Shown: positions 1-5,223 of the stretch, one piece after another
How the letters are laid out: each line of letters opens with the position of its first letter
Numbering within the stretch: the stretch's first letter is position 1
Assembly: GCA_020853075.1 (NCBI GenBank)
Contig: JADYZS010000415.1
Location: forward strand, 1-5,377
DNA: 5,377 nt
Source: Anaerolineae bacterium
Lineage (GTDB): Bacteria > Chloroflexota > Anaerolineae > JADYZS01
Direction of reading: 5' to 3'
The notes under the pieces: generated by a model
Database searches by the model: none
What the model was told of the DNA's origin: nothing
What the model saw: the letters and a program-made list of their open reading frames with translations, nothing else
Position numbers and translations under genes: made by a program

Positions 1-1075
1 CGTCGCGCAGAGGCTCCAACAACATCTCTCCGGCTTGTGCCAGTGGCCCACCGATGATGATCATATCCAGATTCAACAGATTCACGGTGCTTGCCAGGGC
101 CTGACCCAGCCAGTGACCGATCTCCGTCAGAGACTGAAGGACAATACGATTGCCGCCTTGAGCAGCAGCGATAGCCTGCTCCAGCGTGAGGCGATCCATG
201 TCCCCTTCAATGTCTTGCCAGAGGGGGTCCTCCGGCGACTTGCGCAGAAGCTGGCGCGTGCGACTGAGAAAAGCACCCGTGGACGCTACCGTCTCCAGGC
301 AGCCCCGGTTGCCACAACCGCAGAGCCTTCCGCCGGGCTGAACGATAAAATGCCCCAGGTCTGCTGCGATGAACGAATTTCCCAGATAGAGCTGCCCGTT
401 GAGCACCAGGCCCGCGCCAACGCCGGCACCCAGCCTGACGTATAGCAGATTCACCGTACTTTGGCCGGCACCGCAGCTCGCCTCGCCCCAAGAAGCAGCG
501 TGGCCGCGACCGACGATAGCCGTGGGCCACCCCAACCGTTGCGATAACTCCTGGCCCAAAGGCAAGTTCCGCCAGTTGAGCGAGATTGAGTAGATCACCG
601 ACCCTGACGGCGGGTGAACTTGAGCCGGGACGGCCACCCCTAACCCCAACACGCGCGATGGGGCTACTCCAACCGTGGCTTCCCCAACCACCTCCTCAAA
701 CAGCCGCAGCATAGACCGGAACGTGGTGTCGCTGACCGGGCGCGTCACTTTGACAACAGGCTTGGTGTATAAATCGGTCAAGAGGACGCGGCACACGTCG
801 TCGGCCAGCTCTGCTCCTACCAGCAGATAGGCATCAGGGACCAGTTCCAGGACAACACGGGGACGTCCGACGGAGACGTTTCGGTTGCCTGTCTCGTGTA
901 CCAGGCCAGCCGCCACCAGTTCGGCGATAATGGACGAGACGGTGGCCTTGCTCAAGCCAGTGGCACGCACGATTTCGGTGTGAGAGGTCTGACGACATCG
1001 CCGAATGTGCGCGAACACCAGGCGACGACTTAGCTCTCTGGCGCTCTCCCAGCTGGCGGTGTTGGAGGTGTTCAC
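1..1075 (-). CDS. ROK-family transcriptional repressor (NagC/Mlc/XylR type), 3' end outside the window
   Basis: Reading the minus strand from a GTG at 1075-1073 gives 358 open codons that run off the window edge. ROK repressors are usually about 380-410 aa, so roughly 25-50 C-terminal residues are missing. Residues ~20-60 form a winged helix-turn-helix (GLSKATVSSIIAELVAAGLV at 40-59). Residues ~80-358 are the ROK sugar-kinase-like fold, with GAGVGAGLVLNGQLYLG at 216-232. The zinc site is complete: His242 in DLGHF and Cys252, Cys254 and Cys259 in LCGCGNRGC. The kinase motif usually written ENDANAAxxGE reads VGRGHAASWGE (188-198), so the catalytic Asp is absent, which fits a sugar-sensing regulator and not a kinase. 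In-frame stops lie just upstream (TGA GTC TGA), so GTG is the first usable start; its Shine-Dalgarno is weak. Known members repress sugar uptake and catabolic genes; the ligand cannot be told here. The regulated genes probably lie to the left. Confidence 0.93.
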   Translation of the reverse strand, partial: MNTSNTASWESARELSRRLVFAHIRRCRQTSHTEIVRATGLSKATVSSIIAELVAAGLVHETGNRNVSVGRPRVVLELVPDAYLLVGAELADDVCRVLLTDLYTKPVVKVTRPVSDTTFRSMLRLFEEVVGEATVGVAPSRVLGLGVAVPAQVHPPSGSVIYSISLNWRNLPLGQELSQRLGWPTAIVGRGHAASWGEASCGAGQSTVNLLYVRLGAGVGAGLVLNGQLYLGNSFIAADLGHFIVQPGGRLCGCGNRGCLETVASTGAFLSRTRQLLRKSPEDPLWQDIEGDMDRLTLEQAIAAAQGGNRIVLQSLTEIGHWLGQALASTVNLLNLDMIIIGGPLAQAGEMLLEPLRD

Positions 1076-1163
1076 AGCAATACAGCGCTTTCAGACTCAT
1101 GGCTCGGCGATGACGATGCCCCTTTCCCGGAGTTGATTGAGAAAGGTATGGAGCCCCTGTCAA

Positions 1164-1182
1164 TTATTCGGTTTCCGAACAA
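1164..1182. promoter_or_regulatory. Palindromic operator candidate at the ROK promoter start site
   Basis: The plus strand reads TTATTCGGTTTCCGAACAA. The 13-bp core TTCGG-TTT-CCGAA is a perfect inverted repeat around a 3-bp centre, and the arms extend to 19 bp with one mismatched pair (1166/1180). It sits at about +3 to +21 relative to the start predicted from the promoter at 1192-1220. A repressor bound there would block initiation or early elongation. ROK dimers bind palindromes of this size, often in their own promoters, so autorepression is the natural reading. That this protein binds here is inferred. Confidence 0.55.
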
Positions 1183-1191
1183 AGTAGCCTT

Positions 1192-1220
1192 ATTATAACA
1201 CTGCTGCGTCAAAAAGTCAA
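1192..1220 (-). promoter_or_regulatory. Sigma-70-type promoter for the ROK repressor
   Basis: On the minus strand there is TTGACT (1220-1215), a 17-nt spacer, and a perfect TATAAT (1197-1192). The expected transcription start is near 1185, which gives a leader of about 110 nt before the GTG start at 1075. Only the last base of the -35 departs from consensus. This is the best promoter match in the window, and its direction fits the repressor gene. Confidence 0.8.
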
Positions 1221-1375
1221 TACGTATGTGTAGGGAAAAAATTTCTCGTTTCTAGCCCTTTGCACAGGAGCGGCGCCACGACGCCTTCTTATGAGCGAAG
1301 AAACTGTATTTTGCGGCTCTATCTTACATCTTTTTGTCATCTCATGTGTTTTTATCATCAATGAATCACGATAAT

Positions 1376-1443
1376 CCTATGGGCATTGATGGGCGTCCAT
1401 AGGCGTTGTGCCATTCAACTTGTGATTCTGTCGTGACCTATGG
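1376..1443. repeat. CCTATGG half-sites: one inverted pair plus a third copy at the candidate hicBA promoter
   Basis: CCTATGG at 1376-1382 and CCATAGG at 1397-1403 form a 7-bp inverted repeat with a 14-nt gap. A third direct copy, CCTATGG at 1437-1443, directly abuts the candidate -10 box CATAAT (1444-1449). ATGGGC is also repeated directly at 1379-1384 and 1389-1394. Repeated half-sites around a promoter can be operators, for example for a toxin-antitoxin complex, but the antitoxin here lacks an obvious DNA-binding domain, so the bound factor is unknown. Chance occurrence is possible with 7-bp words. Confidence 0.35.
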
Positions 1444-1449
1444 CATAAT
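1420..1449 (+). promoter_or_regulatory. Weak candidate promoter for the hicBA-plsX-fabF operon
   Basis: TTGTGA (1420-1425), an 18-nt spacer and CATAAT (1444-1449) match the sigma-70 pattern imperfectly. The start would be near 1456, leaving a leader of about 65 nt before hicB. It is the best-placed plus-strand candidate, because no spaces suited to promoters remain between the downstream genes. The -35 match is only fair. Confidence 0.35.
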
Positions 1450-1522
1450 CCGTTTGCTCATCATCTCATTCGCATCGCTGTGGATGTCATGGGGATGACG
1501 GTTTGCAGACCAGAGGCGAATT

Positions 1523-1741
1523 ATGAAGACCTTTACCGCGTACGTAGAGCAAGACCCTGAGACAGGGATGTATGTAGGCATCGTGCCTGGTATTCCGGGA
1601 GCGCACACACAAGGCGCCACGCTAGACGAACTCCAGAGAAACCTGAAAGAGGTTCTGGAATTATGTCTGGAGGAACTTGGGGTGCAAGTTGAAGACTTGC
1701 CCCGCTTTATCGGAATTCAGCAAATTGAGGTCGCTGCTTGA
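1523..1741 (+). CDS. hicB: HicB-family (UPF0150) antitoxin, short form
   Basis: This 72-aa protein has the typical HicB partial RNase-H-like domain: an N-terminal strand (KTFTAYVEQDPETGMYVGIV, 2-21), then PGIPGAHTQGATLDELQRNL and an acidic helix (LKEVLELCLEELG). In known pairs, HicB binds its HicA partner and occludes the toxin's active site. The protein ends soon after this domain, so the C-terminal helix-turn-helix or ribbon-helix-helix DNA-binding part of longer HicB proteins is missing, and self-regulation by direct DNA binding is doubtful. The ATG is preceded by AGAGG at 1512-1516 with a 6-nt spacer. Its TGA overlaps the start of the next gene, so antitoxin and toxin are translationally coupled. 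The antitoxin-first order is the reverse of the classical E. coli hicAB order but is common for this short class. GC is about 50% at the start of the gene (30 of 60 bases in 1501-1560), well below plsX. Confidence 0.88.
   Translation: MKTFTAYVEQDPETGMYVGIVPGIPGAHTQGATLDELQRNLKEVLELCLEELGVQVEDLPRFIGIQQIEVAA
1727..1740 (+). promoter_or_regulatory. Shine-Dalgarno fixing the TTG start of hicA
   Basis: GAGG at 1727-1730, inside the last codons of hicB, stands 7 nt before TTG (1738-1740). The TTG shares two bases with the hicB stop codon (TTGA). No comparably good site precedes the later GTG at 1765 or ATG at 1771. Confidence 0.6.
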
Positions 1742-1971
1742 CACGCCTGCCCATAGTTAACTTTGTGGCCATGGACAGAGTGTTGAGACGATTGGGTTTT
1801 GCGGCTGTGCGGCAGAAAGGTAGCCACGTTTTCTATCGTCATCCTGATGGTCGCACAACGACAGTGCCTAATCACCGAGGAAGAGACTTGGCCCGGCCCC
1901 TTCTCCGTGAAATCCTGCGGGAAATTGAACTCACTCCGGAAGAATTCGTCAGGGAATTGGAGCATCAATGA
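1738..1971 (+). CDS. hicA: HicA-family mRNA interferase toxin
   Basis: This 77-aa protein matches the HicA (YcfA-like) family along its whole length. It starts TRLPIVN, continues with a helix (MDRVLRRLGFAAVRQKGSH), then FYRHPDGRTTTVPNH and GRDLARPLLREILREIELTPEEF. HicA toxins have a dsRNA-binding-like fold and cleave mRNA using a conserved His in the G-S-H motif, here His30. I chose the TTG start at 1738 for two reasons: family similarity begins at the first residues (xRLPxV), and GAGG at 1727-1730 lies 7 nt upstream. An in-frame GTG (1765) and ATG (1771) would remove this conserved segment. The TTG overlaps the hicB TGA as TTGA. The stop overlaps the plsX start as ATGA, an unusual coupling of a toxin to a lipid-synthesis gene. 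All key residues are present, so the toxin is probably active. Confidence 0.88.
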   Translation: MTRLPIVNFVAMDRVLRRLGFAAVRQKGSHVFYRHPDGRTTTVPNHRGRDLARPLLREILREIELTPEEFVRELEHQ

Positions 1972-3038
1972 AGATCGCCGTGGATGCCATGGGGGGTGAC
2001 CACGCGCCGCGCGTCGTGGTGGACGGCGCGGTGCTGGCCGCTCGTGCCTACGGGCTGGAGATTACCCTGGTGGGGCCGGAGGACGTGGTGCGGGCCGAAC
2101 TCGCCCGCCACAAGACCGCTGACCTCCCCATCACTATCGTCCATGCCCCCGAAGTCGTGGGCATGACGGAGCACCCCCTCGCCGTCAAGCAGAAGAAAGC
2201 GAATTCTATGCTGGTAGGCGCGCGCCTGGTGAAAGAGGGGAGGGCCGATGCCTTCGCCTCCGCGGGCAACTCCGGCGCGGTGATGGCCGCCGCGCTCTTC
2301 GGCCTGGGCCGCATCCGCGGCATTGAGCGGCCCGCGCTGGGCACGATCTGGCCTGCCTCGCCCACCCCCTGCATCCTGCTGGACATCGGCGCGAACACCG
2401 ACCCCAAGCCCGAATACCTGGTGCAATTCGCCATCATGGGCGTCGCCTACGCCGAGCGTATGTTTGGTCTCCAACATCCCCGCGTCGGCATCGTCAGCAA
2501 CGGCGAGGAGGCAGAGAAGGGGAGTTTCCTGGTGCGCGATACCTGTCCGCTCCTGCAAGCCAGCGGCCTCAACTTCATCGGTAACGTGGAGGGGAAGGAC
2601 ACGACGCGCGGCATCGCCGACGTCATCGTGACCGACGGCTTCACCGGCAACGTCATCATCAAAGAGGCGGAGGGGATTGCCTCGTTCATGAGCAGGTTGG
2701 TCAAGCGGGAACTGACGGCGGGCGCGCTCAACAAGACCGCGCTGGTTCTCCTGATACCAGGGTTGATCCTGATGCTCCCCGGCCTCCTCCTCCTCAGCCC
2801 AACACTACGGCGTCTTACAAAGCGGCTGGATTATCGGGAGATCGGCGGCGCGCCGCTGCTGGGCGTGGATGGCGTGGTGGTCATCGGGCATGGGCGTTCG
2901 GACGCGCGGGCGATCCAACAGATGATCTTCAAGGCCGCGCGCTCGGCAGAGCAAGGACTTGTGCCTGCCATCCAGGCGGGCCTGGCTGCCTGGCAGAAGG
3001 CAACGGCCGCAGCGAGAGAGTTTCCGGCTTTGAGATAG
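1968..3038 (+). CDS. plsX: Phosphate acyltransferase PlsX (acyl-ACP:phosphate transacylase)
   Basis: PlsX converts acyl-ACP and phosphate to acyl-phosphate, the acyl donor for PlsY in the first step of phosphatidic acid synthesis at the inner membrane face. The 356-aa product has the family's motifs in order: DAMGGDHAP (6-14), SAGNSGAVMAA (98-108), LLDIGAN (137-143), GNVEGKD (205-211), VTDGFTGNV (221-229) and GGAPLLGVDG (293-302). Length is near the usual 330-350. The excess lies mainly in a strongly hydrophobic stretch at about 257-277 (TALVLLIPGLILMLPG and on), just before the conserved KRLDY-GGAPLLG block. Known PlsX proteins are peripheral membrane proteins whose contact helices lie in this C-terminal part, so this may be a stronger membrane anchor. 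The ATG overlaps the hicA stop (ATGA) and has GGAG at 1959-1962 with a 5-nt spacer. GC is high (46 of 60 bases in 2281-2340), unlike the upstream TA genes. Confidence 0.97.
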   Translation: MKIAVDAMGGDHAPRVVVDGAVLAARAYGLEITLVGPEDVVRAELARHKTADLPITIVHAPEVVGMTEHPLAVKQKKANSMLVGARLVKEGRADAFASAGNSGAVMAAALFGLGRIRGIERPALGTIWPASPTPCILLDIGANTDPKPEYLVQFAIMGVAYAERMFGLQHPRVGIVSNGEEAEKGSFLVRDTCPLLQASGLNFIGNVEGKDTTRGIADVIVTDGFTGNVIIKEAEGIASFMSRLVKRELTAGALNKTALVLLIPGLILMLPGLLLLSPTLRRLTKRLDYREIGGAPLLGVDGVVVIGHGRSDARAIQQMIFKAARSAEQGLVPAIQAGLAAWQKATAAAREFPALR

Positions 3039-3053
3039 ATAGCTAAAACCAAA

Positions 3054-3071
3054 GGGAGGTCATCAGCAGTG
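3054..3071 (+). promoter_or_regulatory. Strong Shine-Dalgarno for the GTG start of fabF
   Basis: GGGAGG at 3054-3059 lies 9 nt before GTG 3069-3071, in the 30-nt gap after plsX. It supports translation from this GTG, which adds 50 residues ahead of the position where FabF proteins usually begin. Confidence 0.65.
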
Positions 3072-4466
3072 GTCAATCTACGTGAGCGATTGGGAAGGCT
3101 GTCTCCGACGTTGAAGGCGGCCCTGGCGCGGGCGTTGAGTTCGCCTACGGACGACAGCGAAGTCTCCGACTCGATCTGGGCGGAGTTGCGGGCTGCGCTG
3201 AGCGAGCAGGGGAACCGCCTGCGCCGCCGCGTCGTCATTACCGGCCTGGGCGCGCTCACCCCCGTTGGCCTGAGCGCGCCCGCGACCTGGGCTGCGCTCG
3301 TCGCCGGGCAATCCGGCATCGGCCCCGTCACCCAGTTTGATGCCAGCCCGTTCCCTTCGCGCATCGCGGGCGAGGTCAAAGGTTTTGATCCCGCCGTCAT
3401 CACCACCGTGCCGCCGAAAGAGGTGCGCCGTCTGGCCCGTGCGGTCCAATTCACGGTGACGGCCACGCAGGAAGCATTGACCGATGCCAACCTCAAATGG
3501 CCGCTAGAGGAGGGCGAGAGGGCGGGTGTCTTTATAGGCACCACGTTGGGCGGCTTTGAGTTCTACAACATGGGCATCAAGGATATGGTGTTGAAGAACG
3601 CTACCCGTATCCTGCCCTACATCTCCATAGGCGGCCTCCCCAACATCCCTGCGTTCCAGATCACCCAGGCTTTCGGCATCAAGGGCATCAGCAATACCAT
3701 CTCAACCGCTTGCGCTGCCGGGACGCAGTCCATCGGCGAGGCAGCCGAGGTCATCCGGCGCGGCACAACGAAAATTATGATTGCAGGCGGCGTGGAGGCC
3801 CTCGTGATTGACCTCTTCTATGCCGCCTTCAGCACGATGCACGCCGTCTCCACGCACAACGAGGAGCCTCAGAAGGCCAGCCGTCCTTTTGATGCTAAGC
3901 GCGATGGTTTCATCATCGGTGAGGGCTGCACGATGATGGTGTTAGAGGAATTGGAACACGCCAAAGCGCGAGGGGCGAAGATTTACGCCGAGATCTTAGG
4001 CCACGGCGCGTCGGCAGATGCTTACCACATCGCCGCACCCGACCCGGAAGCCACAGGCGCGGTGCGAGCCATGGCCGCGGCCCTGGCTGACGCGGGCCTC
4101 GCGCCGGAGGATATAGACTACATCAACGCGCACGGCACCTCCACGCCCCTGAATGACGCGACGGAGACCCTCGCCATCAAGAAACTCTTCGGCGAGCATG
4201 CCTACTCCATCCCGGTCAGTTCCACCAAATCTATGCTGGGGCACGCTTTCGGCGGTGCAGGCGCGATAGAGGCGTTGGCCTGTACCTATACGCTGCGCGA
4301 CGGCATCATTCATCCGACCATCAACTACGAAACGCCCGACCCCGCGTGCGACCTGGACTACGTGCCCAACGTGGCCCGCAAGGCCGAAGTCAACGTCACA
4401 CTCTCCAATTCGTTCGGCCTGGGCGGGCAGAACGCGGCCCTGATCCTGGGAAAATACACGGAGTGA
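3069..4466 (+). CDS. fabF: Beta-ketoacyl-ACP synthase II (FabF) with an N-terminal extension
   Basis: FabF condenses malonyl-ACP with acyl-ACP in fatty-acid chain elongation. The 465-aa product carries the full Cys-His-His triad: Cys215 in STACAAG, His355 in NAHGTSTP and His392 in STKSMLGHAFGGAGA, with Lys387. The C-terminal loop reads NSFGLGGQN (447-455), where E. coli FabF has FGFGGTN. FabF proteins are normally about 410-415 aa and begin with M-R-R-R-VVITGLG; here RRRVVITGLG starts at residue 52. The first ~50 residues form an extra Arg/Leu/Ala-rich, probably helical segment (VNLRERLGRLSPTLKAALAR, then an acidic linker). The GTG start at 3069 is supported by GGGAGG 9 nt upstream. A rare alternative is CTG at 3219, exactly at the usual family start, preceded by AGGGGA. 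The gene follows plsX by 30 nt and precedes the membrane-protein gene by 1 nt, so one mRNA probably serves acyl-chain elongation and its transfer into phospholipid. Confidence 0.95.
   Translation: MVNLRERLGRLSPTLKAALARALSSPTDDSEVSDSIWAELRAALSEQGNRLRRRVVITGLGALTPVGLSAPATWAALVAGQSGIGPVTQFDASPFPSRIAGEVKGFDPAVITTVPPKEVRRLARAVQFTVTATQEALTDANLKWPLEEGERAGVFIGTTLGGFEFYNMGIKDMVLKNATRILPYISIGGLPNIPAFQITQAFGIKGISNTISTACAAGTQSIGEAAEVIRRGTTKIMIAGGVEALVIDLFYAAFSTMHAVSTHNEEPQKASRPFDAKRDGFIIGEGCTMMVLEELEHAKARGAKIYAEILGHGASADAYHIAAPDPEATGAVRAMAAALADAGLAPEDIDYINAHGTSTPLNDATETLAIKKLFGEHAYSIPVSSTKSMLGHAFGGAGAIEALACTYTLRDGIIHPTINYETPDPACDLDYVPNVARKAEVNVTLSNSFGLGGQNAALILGKYTE
3208..3221 (+). promoter_or_regulatory. 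Possible internal CTG start of fabF with its own Shine-Dalgarno
   Basis: AGGGGA at 3208-3213 lies 5 nt before CTG 3219-3221. The codons that follow (CGC CGC CGC GTC GTC) would give the standard FabF beginning MRRRVVITGLG. CTG initiation is rare in bacteria, so this may be a remnant of a former ATG/GTG start or a minor second start. It is offered as an alternative to the GTG at 3069. Confidence 0.3.
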
Positions 4467-4467
4467 C

Positions 4468-5223
4468 ATGCGCATCATCAGCAACGACAAATTCATCTCG
4501 CGCCGTGGGCGCATCGGGCAGTTCGTCAGTTGGGGCGGGCTGGCTATCCTCTTCGGTGGCATGATCATCAGTTTTCAGGCCCGGCCCGAATCGCCCTCCT
4601 ATGCCCCCTATATTACCATCTCTTTCATCTGCCTGGCCGTTGGATTCGTCTCGGCCAACATCGGGGGCTATTTCCTGCGGCGTTGGGGCCGCCGTCCCCG
4701 CCCCGACGAAATCGTGGCCCGTAACCTGAAAGGGTTGGACGACCGCTTCGCCTTCGCTGCCTGGATGCTCCCTGTGGGGCAGGTCCTCATCGGGCCGCGC
4801 GGCCTCTTCGTCTTCGTTACCCGCGAGCAGGCAGGCCCTATCTATGCCGACGGCGAACGCTGGCGACAGCCCTTCAAGATTAGCCGCCTCATCACCGCCT
4901 TCGGACAGGAAGGGCTGAGCAACCCGGCTCTGGAGGCCGCGGACGAGGTGGAGAAATTGCGCAATTACCTTCATAGCCATCTGCCCGATCTGGACGTGGA
5001 TGAAATCCCCATCACGCCTGTGGTGGTATTCCTGCACCCCAGGGCAGAACTCCATCTCAGCAATCCTACCGTAGCCGTGGTGCCGGTCAAAACGCTCAAG
5101 GAGTTCGTGCGCAGCCCCGGCGCGGGAAGCCCCATGAAGACGCCGGATCGCCAGGCCATCTTTGATCTCCTGGGCATCCCGGCCAAGAAGTCAAAGACGG
5201 AGAAGGAGCAAGAGGGGGAGTAG
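4468..5223 (+). CDS. Two-TM membrane protein with a divergent NERD-like domain
   Basis: I do not recognise a named gene for this 251-aa protein. Two hydrophobic segments at about 18-36 (FVSWGGLAILFGGMIISF) and 47-70 (APYITISFICLAVGFVSANI and on) form a likely membrane hairpin. A basic stretch follows (RRWGRRPRP, 71-79), suggesting a cytoplasmic C-terminal domain. Residues ~80-215 resemble the NERD layout: LKGLDDRF, then VLIGPRGLFVFVTREQAGPI, then G-x-x-W-R-Q, NPALEAADEVEKLRNYL, and a closing ITPVVVFLHP and VAVVPVKTLKEFV. The Lys of the nuclease-like E-x-K motif is not evident (VTREQAG here), so a nuclease role is doubtful. The tail (239-251) is Lys/Glu-rich. ATG starts 1 nt after the fabF stop, with GGAG at 4460-4463, so it is almost certainly co-translated in the lipid operon. 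A role in membrane or lipid processes is inferred from position only. Confidence 0.85.
   Translation: MRIISNDKFISRRGRIGQFVSWGGLAILFGGMIISFQARPESPSYAPYITISFICLAVGFVSANIGGYFLRRWGRRPRPDEIVARNLKGLDDRFAFAAWMLPVGQVLIGPRGLFVFVTREQAGPIYADGERWRQPFKISRLITAFGQEGLSNPALEAADEVEKLRNYLHSHLPDLDVDEIPITPVVVFLHPRAELHLSNPTVAVVPVKTLKEFVRSPGAGSPMKTPDRQAIFDLLGIPAKKSKTEKEQEGE

Larger units (their letters stand above)
1076..1522. other. Divergent intergenic region between the ROK gene and hicB
   Basis: This 447-nt gap holds the ROK leader (1076-1185), the ROK operator and promoter (1164-1220), an AT-rich centre (about 1200-1375), and a set of small inverted repeats with a weak rightward promoter (1376-1449). I found no tRNA-like fold, no riboswitch-like structure and no short ORF with a Shine-Dalgarno and family resemblance. 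A small GGCG/CGCC repeat at 1272-1285 is not followed by a T-run. The 60-codon open frame on the minus strand at 1438-1620 is antisense to hicB and resembles nothing known. Confidence 0.7.

Noticed and set aside
35..593. Open frames on the plus strand (35-445, 399-593) and another minus frame (207-530) in the left part
   Set aside because: All lie inside the ROK coding region in other frames and look like noise, whereas the ROK frame shows zinc and phosphate-binding motifs.
834..1163. A 109-codon open frame on the minus strand over the start of the ROK gene
   Set aside because: It is a shifted frame over the ROK helix-turn-helix region. Its translation is Arg/His-rich with no family resemblance, while the correct frame gives a clear winged HTH.
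1272..1285. GGCG/CGCC hairpin in the intergenic region as a terminator
   Set aside because: Four-base stem, no T-run, and no gene ending nearby on either strand.
1765..1773. GTG (1765) or ATG (1771) as the hicA start
   Set aside because: Either would delete the conserved RLPIV segment and neither has a good Shine-Dalgarno, unlike the TTG at 1738.
1965..2558. A 197-codon minus-strand frame over plsX
   Set aside because: A high-GC shadow of plsX, rich in His, Gly and Arg, with no recognisable domain. The plus strand carries every PlsX motif.
2831..3544. A 237-codon minus-strand frame across the plsX-fabF junction
   Set aside because: Antisense shadow over two well-supported genes; low-complexity Ala/Arg/Ser translation.
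3996..5055. Minus-strand frames of 190 and 219 codons over fabF and the membrane-protein gene
   Set aside because: Typical long antisense frames of GC-rich coding DNA with no ribosome site or family resemblance. The plus-strand frames have motifs, starts and operon spacing.
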